Part shown: piece after piece, positions 25,501 to 38,300 of the stretch
Position numbering within the stretch: position 1 is the stretch's first letter
Layout of the letters: every line of letters starts with the position of its first letter
Assembly: GCA_013076295.1 (NCBI GenBank)
Contig: RQOL01000876.1
Span: forward strand, 3,100,001 to 3,164,000
Source of the DNA: Sanderia malayensis
Lineage: Eukaryota > Cnidaria > Scyphozoa > Semaeostomeae > Pelagiidae
Length of the DNA stretch: 64,000 nt
Reading direction: 5' to 3'
Notes under the pieces: generated by a model
The model's input: the letters and a program-made list of their open reading frames with translations, nothing else
What the model was told of the DNA's origin: nothing
Databases searched by the model: none
Position numbers and translations under genes: made by a program

Positions 25501-28037
25501 TTGATCCAGCGATCTTTGCTCTAAGCAAAACAGTAAAATTAATGAAACAAGATGCATTAAATTGCAAAAAAGTCATTAGATTTATAACAACATATGTAAT
25601 TTAACTGTGGCATTGATACTACACTTGACACCTGCTACTTCGATCCTTCAAGGGAAACCGGAGTCTGTTTGAAATAGAAAATGTTCGAAACAACAGACGT
25701 CCCAACTATACTGTATTCTAAAACAGGGGTAAATGGAAGATCGTTCAAGAAAGCAAATATTCGAGATAACATGGAGTAGAAACAGCGAATGTCGACTGCA
25801 TATTGATACCGTACCAAAGCAAACTGTGTCTTTGCTATTAATGTACTCGTACCAGCTCTCTGTATTATGTTTCACCGAGTCGTAGCTCCTCAGCTCTTCG
25901 TAAGAAATGTTTGCAAGAAAGCAACGACCCTAGTAAAATACGTAAATGATAAGTAAGTAAACAATCCAATAGTTATGGAGCAATAATAATTACGAAATTC
26001 AATCATTTTGCAGCTGATCTTGTGATAGTCATAGCCGTTGCCCAATAATATTAAAAATCGTGTTTTTTAGTATTGCGAGTAAACATTTCACCATACCATT
26101 TTTCGTAAATCTTGCGCAATATTCATAAAGAATTTTGTTGCGTTATCGTTCGAATTTACAGCAACTCTTATGACTCATCAAGGTATAATTAACGCATAAT
26201 TAACATAATAACACATAGTAATTAATGCATGTGAATTAACTTAGAGGCTTGCAGATAGATCTGCTATTGCTAAGCATAGTTGAGCGGAGGTTGCTGGACA
26301 GTTTGAGAGGATACAGTTTCAAATTTACGGGACACAACATGTGCAGGGCAATTTCGTTTTCAGTGATCGTTTCCATGACGCTAATTTCGTGATTCAGCAG
26401 CACTCTTTCGTCACAATCCACCTCAAATTCACTGAAAAAGAGCTCAGCATTTGGTGAAAGAAAGTCAGGATGTTTCAAGTGAAAGAAATTTAACTCTTCC
26501 AGCATAATGAAAAAGTGATGACATAGCATAATTTAGTACCTTGGTAGACGATGCTTTATATTTTTAAATTTCAATTGGAAGCCAGAAAGGGAAGTATGGC
26601 AACCGGTCTAGAAGTTAGAAAATGAAAAAAGATATTATTGAATATCGCAATATCTCTACAATTAAAAGTTGAGCAAGAGGTCCTCCCCATTAAACCATCC
26701 TCGGTATCAACACACTCTATCAACATTTCATAAGTAGGTTCTCAATTGCTCACACCCTTATGCCCTCCAAAGCTGGTTGAATGCGTTGAAAGAATGAGAC
26801 TCAACAAAACATACCCCATTCTGTAGGCAAAGACCTCCATTCCATAGAACATCAAATCTCAGCAGCATGCGTTGTCCAGTGTTTGGAATTTCTCCAATTT
26901 CAAGAGCTTCTTTCCATGCTTCCAAAGACCTGGTTAGAAAATAGGGAATAACCTTAAGATGCACAAAAATACTTGTGAAATACAAAAATAATTACACAGG
27001 TATCAAATGATAAACTCACGGTTTAGCATCTTCCGTGGATTTTTCATGCGCGCTTGAGCTGGTGATGTCAAAAAGATTTATCTTAGCTCCATGCCAAAGT
27101 TGAAGTCTTTTGAGGAATCCATAGAAAAGCATGCATTCACTAAAAGAATGAGAACATTGCTGGGAATATCAGCCTGGGGAGGGGGTATTGGCTAAAGACA
27201 TACCATCCTCTACACACTCTAATCCACTATACATACCTTGGGGGTGGAAATTCTTCCAAACAGTTTATCCAAACAACTTCCAGTAAATATGATTCTAAAT
27301 AGAGCAGTTGCAACTCAAATAACATGCTGTGATTCGCGATTGCCACCATATAAATTCAAAGCAATAGAAAGAGTCATTCATGATGGCTATCATATAAATT
27401 CAATGCAATGCAAACAAAAGGTGATTACCTGGGAGAGGCAATCTATCAGCAAGTTCATGCAAACATTGAACTTGGCATTTGTCATTTGCTGAAGCAATCC
27501 TACCAGAATAGCAGCAGTGAATGCATCCTAGCAGATCTAATACCAAATCATTGTCACTTAAATTGAAGATGCTGTTGGAAGCATCTTCCAGACTTCTCCA
27601 TTTGCACAGGAAATAATTGTCTGGAAGCTCAGAGGCCTGCAATTCCTGAGAAATGTAATGTAACAGTTGTTTGCAGATTGAAAGCATCAATGCAAAAAAA
27701 TGCATCATACAAGCATTTCCCTCGTACCTCTTCATCTAATATTAGATGGTCCAGGTCAAAGAAAGCAACATGTCTGCCTCTGTTTGCAACCAATGAGTTA
27801 TATACCAGAGATTCTAGAAGAAAACAAATGTATTTATCGCCCATTGCTTAATATCAGCTGCATGTGAGGTGTAGAGCATCCATACACGAAACTTGCAAAA
27901 ACAACAGGCCTATTATTATCAGAATAGATGGATCTTCTTACCTCTAATAATATCAAACGACTTCACTACATTTTTTCTAGAGTTTACTGCGTCACAGTCA
28001 ACATCAGTAAACACTAAATTGCTGTCCTTTTTCCCAG
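22577..28037 (-). CDS. MTBP: MDM2-binding protein (MTBP) homologue; first exon unresolved
   Basis: MTBP pairs with Treslin/TICRR to load Cdc45 and fire replication origins; its N-terminal region is Sld7-related. About 17 exons are visible. Diagnostic matches to vertebrate MTBP are VQCLHELADRLP (about 27440), FLKRLQLWHGAKINLFDI (about 27060-27115), YIAHGIEYCLDSQNALKLDS (23540-23700) and the C-terminal tail FLKDLKTSEGLVAEMKRI...VQQVVEFEMRSKL ending at 22577. A basic Lys/Arg-rich segment (KKDRKAIKRKESSS, 23280-23380) precedes the tail, as in the family. The first clear coding exon begins at an acceptor at 28037, in phase 1 and with no ATG in its own frame, so the true start lies upstream and was not found. 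A 137-bp MITE sits in one intron. Confidence 0.88.
23846..23982. mobile_element. 137-bp MITE with 9-bp target duplication
   Basis: The end repeats AAGACTCATTACAT (23846-23859) and ATGTAATGAGTCTC (23969-23982) are inverted with one mismatch. They are flanked by exact 9-bp direct repeats, GAAGTATAC, at 23837-23845 and 23983-23991. The centre contains an 8-bp hairpin, TGATCTAT/ATAGATCA. Nine-bp duplications suggest a Mutator-like origin. It lies in an MTBP intron between the exons at about 23676-23738 and 24107-24144. Confidence 0.88.
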
Positions 28038-28725
28038 CTGGAAGTAATAATAAAAAAATAATTATCAAAAGAAATAGGGGGCGTGGCAGGACCGGAGCTT
28101 GTGGGGTGCAGCTAAAGCCACGATACAATCTTGACAGGCCTGTCTGTCATACTGCAAGAAAATACCTTAAATAAAAGCCCTTATACCAAGAGAAAATACA
28201 AAATTTCTCTGTGAATGATTGAATAGCATATGTTAAGCATATTAAGAAAAATAAATGCGTTACAAACTTTTTATTTTCTTGTAATGTTGCGATGAAAACA
28301 GAACCAGAGTGAAGCGTTCCATTCCCCCATCAAATGACCAGGCATACTTCCATCATTCTATTTCGCGCGCGCTTTTGTCTCACTTGCAACATGCAAACGA
28401 GGTCTCGCCAAACTGCTGACAGATTGAATTGAACAAATGCCTATTCTTTTTTGTGTATCTTTTATCATGCACTTCAAATGTAATTCTGATCTAATCACCT
28501 GTTTTCTTAAGGTGAATTCGAAGCGTGCACAGAGACAAATTAACAAAGAAACACACGGTGTCGTTAATTTTACAAAGCATCTTTAAGTCACGTCTAAAAC
28601 AATTATGATTGAAAAAACCCATACACTAACCAATTATATTCTAATTACGTTCGCATTTAAAACAAGTTACAGTTCAGAAATCGATAGCTAAACTGAGATT
28701 TATTAATAACCATCAAGTTCTGTTC
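28038..28725. other. Interval between MTBP and the homeobox gene
   Basis: It should contain the missing first MTBP exon and promoter and the 3' UTR of the homeobox gene. ATGACAGACAGGCCTGTC, read on the minus strand near 28135, is a possible MTBP start, but its frame stops within 13 codons and no donor in the right phase was found. Confidence 0.4.
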
Positions 28726-29895
28726 TTATTTACATCCTTTTCTTTCAACTAAGCTCGCCTGACTTGTTACAGTGCAGTTACAATGCAATTGAGCATCAAA
28801 GCATGAAGCATTATCCACAGAACTTTGCATGCATTTGAATTTTTCTATTTCTTCATCAATTTCTTCCTCCTTCGTGTGGAAACCAGGGCCAGGACTCCTG
28901 TTGCAAGCTTCATCAAATGCACAATGGCGACTTTCCTCATGATAACTCGACAGTCGTCTGAATTTACTTTGACAAAACATATCTCGAGATGATGATCTGG
29001 TACACGACCTGATATCACAGTAATGGAACGGCAAAGCATTGAACAAGCTTCGATTATTACAATAACACGATGCTGGTGAATCACAAATGCTGGTCCGAGG
29101 GCTGTTGCTCAGTTGAGAACTTTTCTCTGCTGGCTCATACAATCTTTTCTTCAATACAGGCATCTTATTAATGAACTGTTTACGCCACTTGGCACGACGA
29201 TTCTGGAACCAAACCTAAAAAAGCACATAAAATCAACAAGATGCCCGCTACGTCAAAGAATGACAATAACTGGCCAATAACTGGTGATACTTAGTGAGCT
29301 GATGTATACCTGTATTCTGGCTTCGTTAATGTCGATTCTTTTAGCAAGTTCGTCTCTCATGGTAATGTCTGGATAATGCTTGACCTGAAAGGCCTTTTCT
29401 AATTCTTGCAATTGAACTTTCGAGAAAGTTGTACGACTTCTTCGTTGCCTTGATCTGCAAGCCCAATGATATTCATTCACAAGGTTCGAATAATACATGT
29501 TTGGCATAGAGCCTCGACCTGAAAAAAGGCAAGAAATCTTGGAAATTGGAAATTATATAACCCAGAAATCGATGATATGAGAGCTACAATAGCATTAAGG
29601 GGCATCAGTTCAAGGAATGTAGTTCAGCAGGTAATGGGAAATCAGTTCCACAACTTATAGAGACATGTATTGCGTCTCATCAGTTAGTGGATGCTGCACT
29701 GCTGGATATCGAAGGTCATTGAAGTGGACGAAGGCTGTTACTGTTAAATTTCTTTAGATATGCAGATGTATTACTCCATTACAGCTGTGAGAGCGCATAA
29801 ACCAGCAAACAAGAGCTTGAAAAAAGCAAAATCCTATTTATAAATCAATACTCACCCTCCTCTAAACTGGATTGTACAAGATTATCTTTGTCCAT
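28726..29895 (-). CDS. Paired-like (PRD class, Q50) homeodomain protein
   Basis: This is a nuclear transcription factor. Three coding exons (29856-29895, 29310-29518, 28726-29214) join in frame. The short N-terminus is [18 protein letters not shown]. The homeodomain runs from [20 protein letters not shown] through [18 protein letters not shown] to [19 protein letters not shown]. Helix 3 has Gln at position 50 and a complete WFQNRRAK signature. No paired domain, octapeptide or OAR motif is visible. The tail is Ser- and Cys-rich with an acidic stretch ([14 protein letters not shown]) and ends VERKGCK. The intron inside helix 3, between codons Q44 and V45, is typical of paired-like genes. An upstream acceptor near 29919 marks a 5' UTR junction. 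The residues do not fit any one paired-like subfamily well enough to name it. Confidence 0.92.
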
Positions 29896-32376
29896 TGCTC
29901 TGATGCTGTTGTAACCCTGAAAAAGCAAAACGAAATGTAAGCTGTAATCGAGTCTCTTCTTTTAAATATGCATGATATGCATAAATGAAATTAAATAAAG
30001 AATTACAAATGACTTATTTAGACTCGAAATTAAACCATGTCAAGATTTCAATAATCATTGCAGGTGCTTCGTATAGTAATTGACTTTGAAGAGTTATTGT
30101 CTAATAATGGGTTTTCTGTCACTGTTATACATCAGCCTTGAGGTATATTGTAATATTGTTTTCATTTTATCAACTTGTTTATTCACAATGGCCAAAGTAT
30201 GACGACGGCAAATTCAACAGACACTGAGATGTTTGATAACGATTATGATCAGATCAAGGTTTCATAAAACGTACGAGGAACAATTAACACGCAGTGAGTC
30301 TTTCATTAACAATAGTCGTATATTACCAAGTAAATGTTTAGCGACAAATTAATTTAATTAAGGTTTTCGTCGTTTTTTTTCACGTTTGTTTCACAAGACG
30401 TGCATTAATCAAAATCATGATCATACAATAGCTTTCATTCGGAAATTCAAATTTCATACAATGAACCACAAAGTCATTTCAAACAACAAATTTTGAGATA
30501 TCATAACTGCGTGTAGTTATTTAAAATCGTGTGTGGAACGTAGAATTGTCCTTGTTAAAACAGACCCAGCCTCGCTATGAGTACAAAACTCAGCCTCGAT
30601 TGAAATATGACCAGAGATTCCAATCCTGATGACCGAGCCTTGTACATTAATGAACCTGTAGTGACAATCTCATAACTACATCAATTGCTCAAAAAATTAA
30701 CAGGAAAGGAAGTATGCTGAACATTCATGCGAATTAATGTTTAACAAAAGCATATAACTAAATTTCCAAAATTTGAGCCTCAATTCAGCAATCTTTCACA
30801 AAAAATTAGCATTAGTTAGAGACAATTTTCAATATTTTAGCAAATAATTATCTCATCATTGAAAAATTTCAAGTAGCACGCCCATAAATGATTTTCTCTT
30901 GACTCAGATGATAATTAAGAGGATGGACATCAACAGACATGCAGAAAGATTATTTCATATTACTACACAATATAATTAAAAAGACAAGAAGTCATTTCCA
31001 TTTGACAATTTATTGTCAAATGATCTATTGTTAGCAAAATCAATTGATCACCATTAGTGACTTTTACTTCTTTCTAACAAACCAAACAGTTCGGTGATGT
31101 TACACATCGAAATATTATTCAAAAAGGAAATATGCATCCTAATTAGCAGCTACTTTAAGGAAATTTTCAGTCTTATTTCTCGTATATTTGATGAAACCTC
31201 CAACTAATCATAATTATCATGAAAAATCTGAATGCATGCTAAAATTGCAGTTTGTTGCAATCGTTGCCTTATTAATTTTTCCATCGTAGATATTTAAAAG
31301 ATATAAGGTTGAGAATTATGTAGATAGTCTGAAATGATGTACACCACACCAATCAATACCCATGAGCTCAAAAGTCAAAATTATTAAATCCCCAAAAATA
31401 TGGATCGCAAAGGATCATTGGTACTAATCACTTTGAGCCCATTTTCATCATGGCTATATGTCACAAATATTTCAAATTTCAGTAGTTCAAGATACCAGTC
31501 TAACGTATCTGTCATAAGCTTCGCAACTTGAAATAATTTACACATCTTTATAACTTTTCACAGCACAAAAGTTTTTATTGTGAAGGAAAGGAAGAATAAA
31601 AAGAGATTGGCGTACTTTTGAAAATTTGACGTCAACAATAATTATATCGACAAGTGGTCGATTAGCCTGTTTAAAATACCTCCATTACCTGAAAAAAAAA
31701 CACAATAATTAGCATCCGAGAAGAAAGAGTATTTATTAGGTACACTTGAATGTTAAAAATTTGAATTTATAACTTGCCATTTCAGATTGTATCCGTGTAA
31801 TGAAGAAATCTCAAGCCAATGACTTCAAAAAGACGCAAGATTCTAGTTCATGCTTAATCATAAATTTGATAAATCTTGTTAATCAAAATACAGTTATTCT
31901 AGTTATCACAAGCATATACAATTAGAATTGTTGCCATGTCGAAATGTAGACAAAATCAGTCTTTCTGGTGCTCAATTACATTAATAAAGGTCAATTTTCA
32001 ATAGAAAAGGAGATGCAACGATAAAATGCAAACAAAAATTAATCTAAAGTTGTATATTACTCTACTCTATACCAGGGAAGTTATCCAAGAGTTAAACTTA
32101 CCTTGATTAAATTTCAATTTATATTTCTTATTAATACTTAAATAATAAATATTGTGTACGAGGGATAGTTGGTTTGAAATTAAGTATAGTTTGTCGAGAA
32201 ATCAAAATAAAAGAACTGTATGGGAAGATAAACAATTTTTTCAATTATAACTGGAGCCACACAACAGTGTAACAAAAAGAGCATTCTAAAAGGCAGCGTT
32301 GCATGACATACCTCAATGTCAAAGTAATCTTAGCACTATACATCGAAGCCACTATGCCACGACAGTGTCCCAAATA
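29896..32376. other. 2.5-kb gene-free region upstream of the homeobox gene
   Basis: This AT-rich stretch has no convincing reading frame on either strand. It contains a perfect 10-bp inverted repeat (CATTTGACAA/TTGTCAAATG, 30999-31022, 4-bp loop) and many TAAT-core motifs, as expected by chance in such sequence. It is the longest gene-free interval in a compact window and likely holds homeobox-gene regulatory sequence, an inference from position only. Confidence 0.5.
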
Positions 32377-35300
32377 TCACAGAGCTTTGCCATCATCAGA
32401 ACTCGTTGATGAAAACTTTTTCTTCTTTCCCATCAGTGCTCCAAGGGAAATTCTTCTGCCAGTCTACAAAATAAACCAGAATAAAAAAATCAAAATCAAT
32501 CAAAATAAAGTATCTCTATTAAAAAGTATTAAAAAGGATGACCTTCCAGTTTGGTTAAATCTCACTGACATATACTCCATTTTTACCGCTCTACTAGACC
32601 TTGGAACAAGTTTCATTAGCCTATCTCGCATACTTGACAAAGAAGGTACTCCAATGTATAGCTTACAAACCTATTTCCATAGATATGATCTATGGGATTT
32701 GTGAGCACAGGTGTAACATATTGGGTGTAATAAATAACTCCACTGACCTTTTTGGCACCCTTGTCTTTGCTATTCTCCTTAGATTTCTTGTTATTCTTTG
32801 GTATTCCTGAAATATCATCCTTTGTCTGTTGCAACGGTGCTGGCGATGGTAAAGGTAAACTATCAGAGTACGTCCTTTGTAGCTCGCCAAGATCACACAA
32901 GTCCACTGTTGGACTAATCGGTGATGAAATAGCAAGAGATGATACTGAAACAGATCCCTTCTTATAAACAGTGTCTTTATTTCGAGTTTCGAGAGATTGC
33001 TGTTCATAATTGGGTTCAAACATTTCTTCCTCTGTTTCATCCAAAATTTCATGAGTTGATGATAAATGATGTTTTTCAACATGTCTACCGTCAGAAAGCG
33101 GAGTTGAGTGAACTTTTGATACGTAACTATGCTTTTCGGGTGGTTGGTACTTATCTTCCACAGAAGATTCAACATGCAAAGTTCTCCTATGAATCGTATT
33201 ACGTAAAAACGTCGAATCAGAGTCGCTGTCCCGTGACCGTCGGCGAACCGGCATATCCAATAGCGCATTAGCCGTGCTGCTACCGTTAATTCGATCATCG
33301 AACATGCTATTCGATGACTGTTTCGCCGTCGTAAATGAATGCGAAGTCTTTACGCTAGTAGTGCGCTTCGTTACGCTTCGATCATCGACAGTAGATGATT
33401 CACTTTCAGTATTGTAATTTAGATCGTGCACCCCGCTTGTGTTTGCACTGTCTGAGCTCACCCAAGACAGACGTTTGTTCTGTGAAACTGCTGGAACCTC
33501 AGAGCTCTTTGAACTGTTCATCTGTGCGGTTGATGGAGAGGGAGTTGGGGCATATGAGGAACTCGAATGCTCAGAATAAAGTCCAGATGGCTGGCTTTCC
33601 ACGCTGATACCCGTTGTGATTTCGGAGCGACCATATTCTAAAAAAAACCAAAGATCGAATGATTAAGAAACCAGCTAATGATCAAATCAACATGTCTAAG
33701 CAAAGAATACTGCATTCCTTCTGTCTCTAACTTGCAAGAAATCGAGAGAGAACTAGCTTTAAACAGAGGCTATTCCAAAAGAGAGAGAGATTCAAGAAGC
33801 AATAGAAAGAACTGAAATATCAATAAAAAAAGTGATAAAAATTATGGAGATACACGAAAGAACGAACCTCTGTTTCGGCGCGCCTGGTTCAATAATAATC
33901 GTCTTATATCTGAAACCCATGCATCCTTAACCTCACTAGAAGATGCCTGGAATAAAGTAATATCATTCAGCTTATAGAAATTAATAAACCTTGTTGAAAT
34001 TCACACAGAGCAAAATGCATATCGGCAGGTGCTTACTTGCAAAACGTAAGATTCGGTCTTGCGGGATTTTCGCCACCTTCGATACCAGAGTTCGAACTTC
34101 AAACCAGTATCACCAATATTTTCCGTCAATCCAATATCTGCTGCCTGAAATCGAACATAAATATTAAGAACAAACGGTCGAAGGTCTACTGAAGAAGATG
34201 TGCCACTGAAGAAGATGTGCTACCGAAGAAGATGCGCTACTGAAGAAGATCAGCAGAAGATACTACTTACCTTCAGAGAGCCTTTGCAGAAGAAGCAATC
34301 TCCTTTTACGATTTGTTTCTTAGCTTTCGCAAACAATATCAAATCTTCAAATAAGAAAACCTTTCTGTAATGCTTCTTTCGTCCAGTCCATACAATGAAA
34401 TCTCCCTAGAAAAGAAAAATGTTAACTACATAATTGGATATTACAGATGATATAGCACTTGACCGATGCCATACAAAGATTAATGCATAAATAGCCTGCA
34501 TAGAATCTTACTTGTCTGAGGAGGCAACCTTGTTCTTTTAAATTCACCTGAAAAATAAAGCATAACAATTTAAAAAAAGCATAAAAAAAGAAGGAATGTA
34601 GAGAGAGCATTGAATGAGGCATTAAATAAAACAACCAAGATATCATTCTCTTAGATCGACTTACATCTGCTTCACGAATCGAATCCATGGCCATGAGATC
34701 ATTTCCATGACGTAGTTGGAATTTAATCATGTCTTGGGCAGCCTAAACAGAAAATAAACATCATTATCTAACCTCTATCCAAATCTTCAAAGCTCCAGCA
34801 AGCTCTACTGAGGTCTACAATGCTCCTACAATGCTCCTACAGGCTCTACTATGTCCTTGCAAGCTCTACCATGCCCTACAATGTCCCTGTAAACTTTACT
34901 TGAGCATGTTATACCCCTGAACGAAAGTTTCAACTCTTAAAAAAGGCTCCAATGTCTACAAATGTCTATAAACATGTCTTACCTGTAATTCACTAAGTCT
35001 TGGATCGTTCGAAGTACAACAGTTCGTCATATCCTGCAAGATAGAAAAACAAAAATATTGAACAAATCATTCCCAATAAATACAATGCATATCATACGAT
35101 TGAGTAGGAGCATATGCAGCAACGGCTCACCTTTAAAAGAAGAGCGTATTTCCCGAGTCGCTGTACGGGCTTAATGAGGTAGCTTGCAAGATTTAGTTTG
35201 TCCCCAAGTTCATTTTGCTTTGCCTGAATGAAAAACAACAACTTCAACATGGTGAACTTGTATGTACAGTCGATAAATCTCGAGCAATGTGATTAGAGAT

Positions 35301-38300
35301 TTGGTTAACGTACAGAGAAATAAGCATTTCCAAAATCTTCCAACAGAGCGTCACTTCTTGGCTTATTTTTGTTGTACATGGCGTAGACATAGAATTGCCT
35401 CTCCTAAAACAAACAAGTTTTTCAAATGATGATGACTTCTTCATCAATGCATTCACTGCATGAATAGAAGCTTCCAGCATAAGGAGGGGTGTCGTGTTAG
35501 TTTCTTACCCATCGAAGAAAGCATTTTCCAACTTGCAATGGCGTGTGTTGGTGATTTTCAAGCTCTTGCGAGAAATATCTGCAGAAAAGAAAGAACATAG
35601 CTAATGATCAGAAATCTGAAACAGATATAACAGAAAGCGAATATGCATGAATTTGTGGAGAGATGGTTTACCTCTTGTGAAAGTCGTAAATTCTTGCAAT
35701 ATTTCCAAACATGATATTCTTCTTGCCAGCAAGAGTTGGTGGCAAATACGGTTTATCCATCTCAGGTAAATAATGCTATAAACAAAATAACATGAAAACT
35801 ATTAATACATAAAACAACAGCAAGAAATTTAACAATAAGCCAAGCCAAGTACTTTATGTAATATACTCTTACCTTTAAAATATACTCCAAAGATTTGACA
35901 TAATTTTTCTCAGTGGAAATAATTTCCTCCGCTATGTAACGCAATCTCCTAAAAGCACACACAAATATATGTTGTCGCTAATTTCCTTGTACCATATCAA
36001 ATAAAGATACGAGCAAATAGAAATACGTTAAAAACGTTAAAAAATATGATAATATAAGATCTGAACTTACTCTTTTGATTTAGATGATATCAAAGCATCG
36101 AATGCAATTATCAATTCATCATTTTCATCATATCCTCTAGCAGAATCGTTCTTCCAACTGAAAGATGGTCCCACCGTATCCTCACTCTCGTCACCACATT
36201 CTGTTGCCAAATCATCATCTTTACAAATCCCACTTGATGATTCGCTACTTGCACAACTCGTTAAATTCTGAAAAAATTCAATAAAAATCCCATAAGACCT
36301 TGCAAGGTCTCACATAACACACTGAAGCCATGGCATCTAGAATGAATCAACTAAATTTACTTCGATTTTCTTTTCAGCTGACTTTATTGTGTTGAACTTC
36401 TTGTTTATCATTTCATCAACTTCAGCACATCTTGCACAAATTTGTCCTGCGTGCATTTTCAACCTCTCGCTTTCAAGATGGTGCGCCAATTCAGTCATCC
36501 TCGCCATTTCCTTCTCCTCCAACGCAGTGTTTTCATTCAAGAACTGTTCAAGGTCTTTTCTGAGTTTTTCAGCTCCTTCCGCTGTCAACAAATCTTCCAT
36601 GTTCATCTGAGCAATGTAACGGAGACATTGCAGAGACCAGTCAGAGGCCTGGAAAGAATTCAAATCACTTGTGAGTTCAATGTAAGATTATGCAGAGCAA
36701 AGTTAACTCCGACAAGTTCTACAAACATCACCAAAGCTCGTCATTTCTACTCTGCATTCAAGCAAACACAAGCTGTATCGAACTCACTCAGCAACAACTC
36801 CAAGTCATGTTGAATTCATAATGCAACGAGGGACCAATAGGCCATGCAATAGCTCAAAAGTAAACAACTCTACCTTTTCACAAAGCGTGTGGAAGTTCAC
36901 TGCCTGGGTCAGATTCTTCTTTCTGCTTTCTATTTTCATTGAAAAATCGTCACTTAATTCCTGCAATCTGTCAAGACGATCTCTTATTTTGGGCTTCTCG
37001 CCTTCATTGAGTTTGGTCGAGTTCAAAACACTCTCTCCAATCTGAATTATATTTATTGCCTTCTCTATAAAGTCAGTAGCTGTTGCTTCAAAATGAGAAA
37101 ACTCAGTTTGAAGCGAAGCAACGTGTCCACTTGAATCGCCAATGTCAGTATGTGACTTGAGAAATGGAAGACCTTCATTCTCAAACCAATTTGACAGCTT
37201 AAAAAATAAACCAGTACTTTCATTAAATTAACATTTTAAGCACAAAAAACCTTATGTAAACTAAATGTTATCATAAAAACCTTCTTACCATTTCACTTTC
37301 CAGTTCAAACGTGACATATTGCAACTGTAACTCCAACTTCTTCGTTTTCTCTAAAGAAAACTTTTTGAACGAATCAAATAATGTATTCATTTGTTCATAC
37401 AAGGAATGCACACATTCTATCGTGTCTGTATAGTCCATTGTTTTTAGCACATCGTCCACAGGCTGTTGCAATCTTTCCAGAATTTTCTTTCCTTCATCAC
37501 GAAGGTTTATCACTCTAGAGTCTTCAAGCACCCGCTGCGATATAACCGAATGTTGTTCCAAGAACACCTCACATTCTTTTATAGTCTTGCCAAGCTTTAC
37601 ATCTGAGAGTTCTTTGATTGACTGCATTGCATGTTTAGCAGCACTTCTGCATCCAGTCATAAAAGGCTCTAGATTCTACGAGAGAAATATGCAGAGCATT
37701 TGACAAAACCATTCCCTGTAAACTAAATAAGCAAACTGAATAAGGTATTAAAAGAAAATATTCATTGACATTATGCGTTCACGCACTGTTCTAAATTTGA
37801 TCCATTTTTCGTGATTATATACAAGTGTTCCTCCAAGCTCTACAGGCAAAGTCTCCTGGGGAATATCTTTATAAAGACCATCTACATTTCGCAGCAACTG
37901 AAACTATAAAAATATATAATTAGATCACAACTTAATATCATGAGCTAATTGTAGGACTATGTACATATGTTTTGAGAATAAAGCCTACCTCAAAATTCAA
38001 CTTTTCTCGAATTTTTCCTGCAGCTATCATGAGCAGCAAAGAATCCTTTCTTGTTATCACGTAAGCCATATGAACAGCGTTGGGAAGTTTTTCCTTCAGG
38101 AACAAAAACAATTTCAGTTTGCTAGAAGTTTACGTTGCAGCCATAAAGAGGCTCGTACAAAAGGCTGACGACGAATGCTGATTAATCTCTAAAGAAACTC
38201 GTGAAAGAAACTACAAGTTCAAGGTCACTTTTACCTGGAAAAGTTCCACTGCTTCTCCAACACATTCTAAAACACCTCTGATTTGTTTTCCTTGCCTGGC

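Noticed and set aside
22577..28037. Functional link between MCM4 and MTBP because both act in replication
   Set aside because: They are about 17 kb apart with five unrelated genes between them; proximity alone is not evidence of coregulation.
32616..32755. RhoGEF reading frame running on past the SGVIYYTQ residues
   Set aside because: A GT donor follows AAAAAG at about 32748, and a phase-matched exon at 32377-32463 gives a better C-terminus, so the longer frame is read-through into an intron.
34790..34920. CTACAATGCTC-like repeated words in a RhoGEF intron
   Set aside because: The copies are too irregular to define a period; recorded as low-complexity only.
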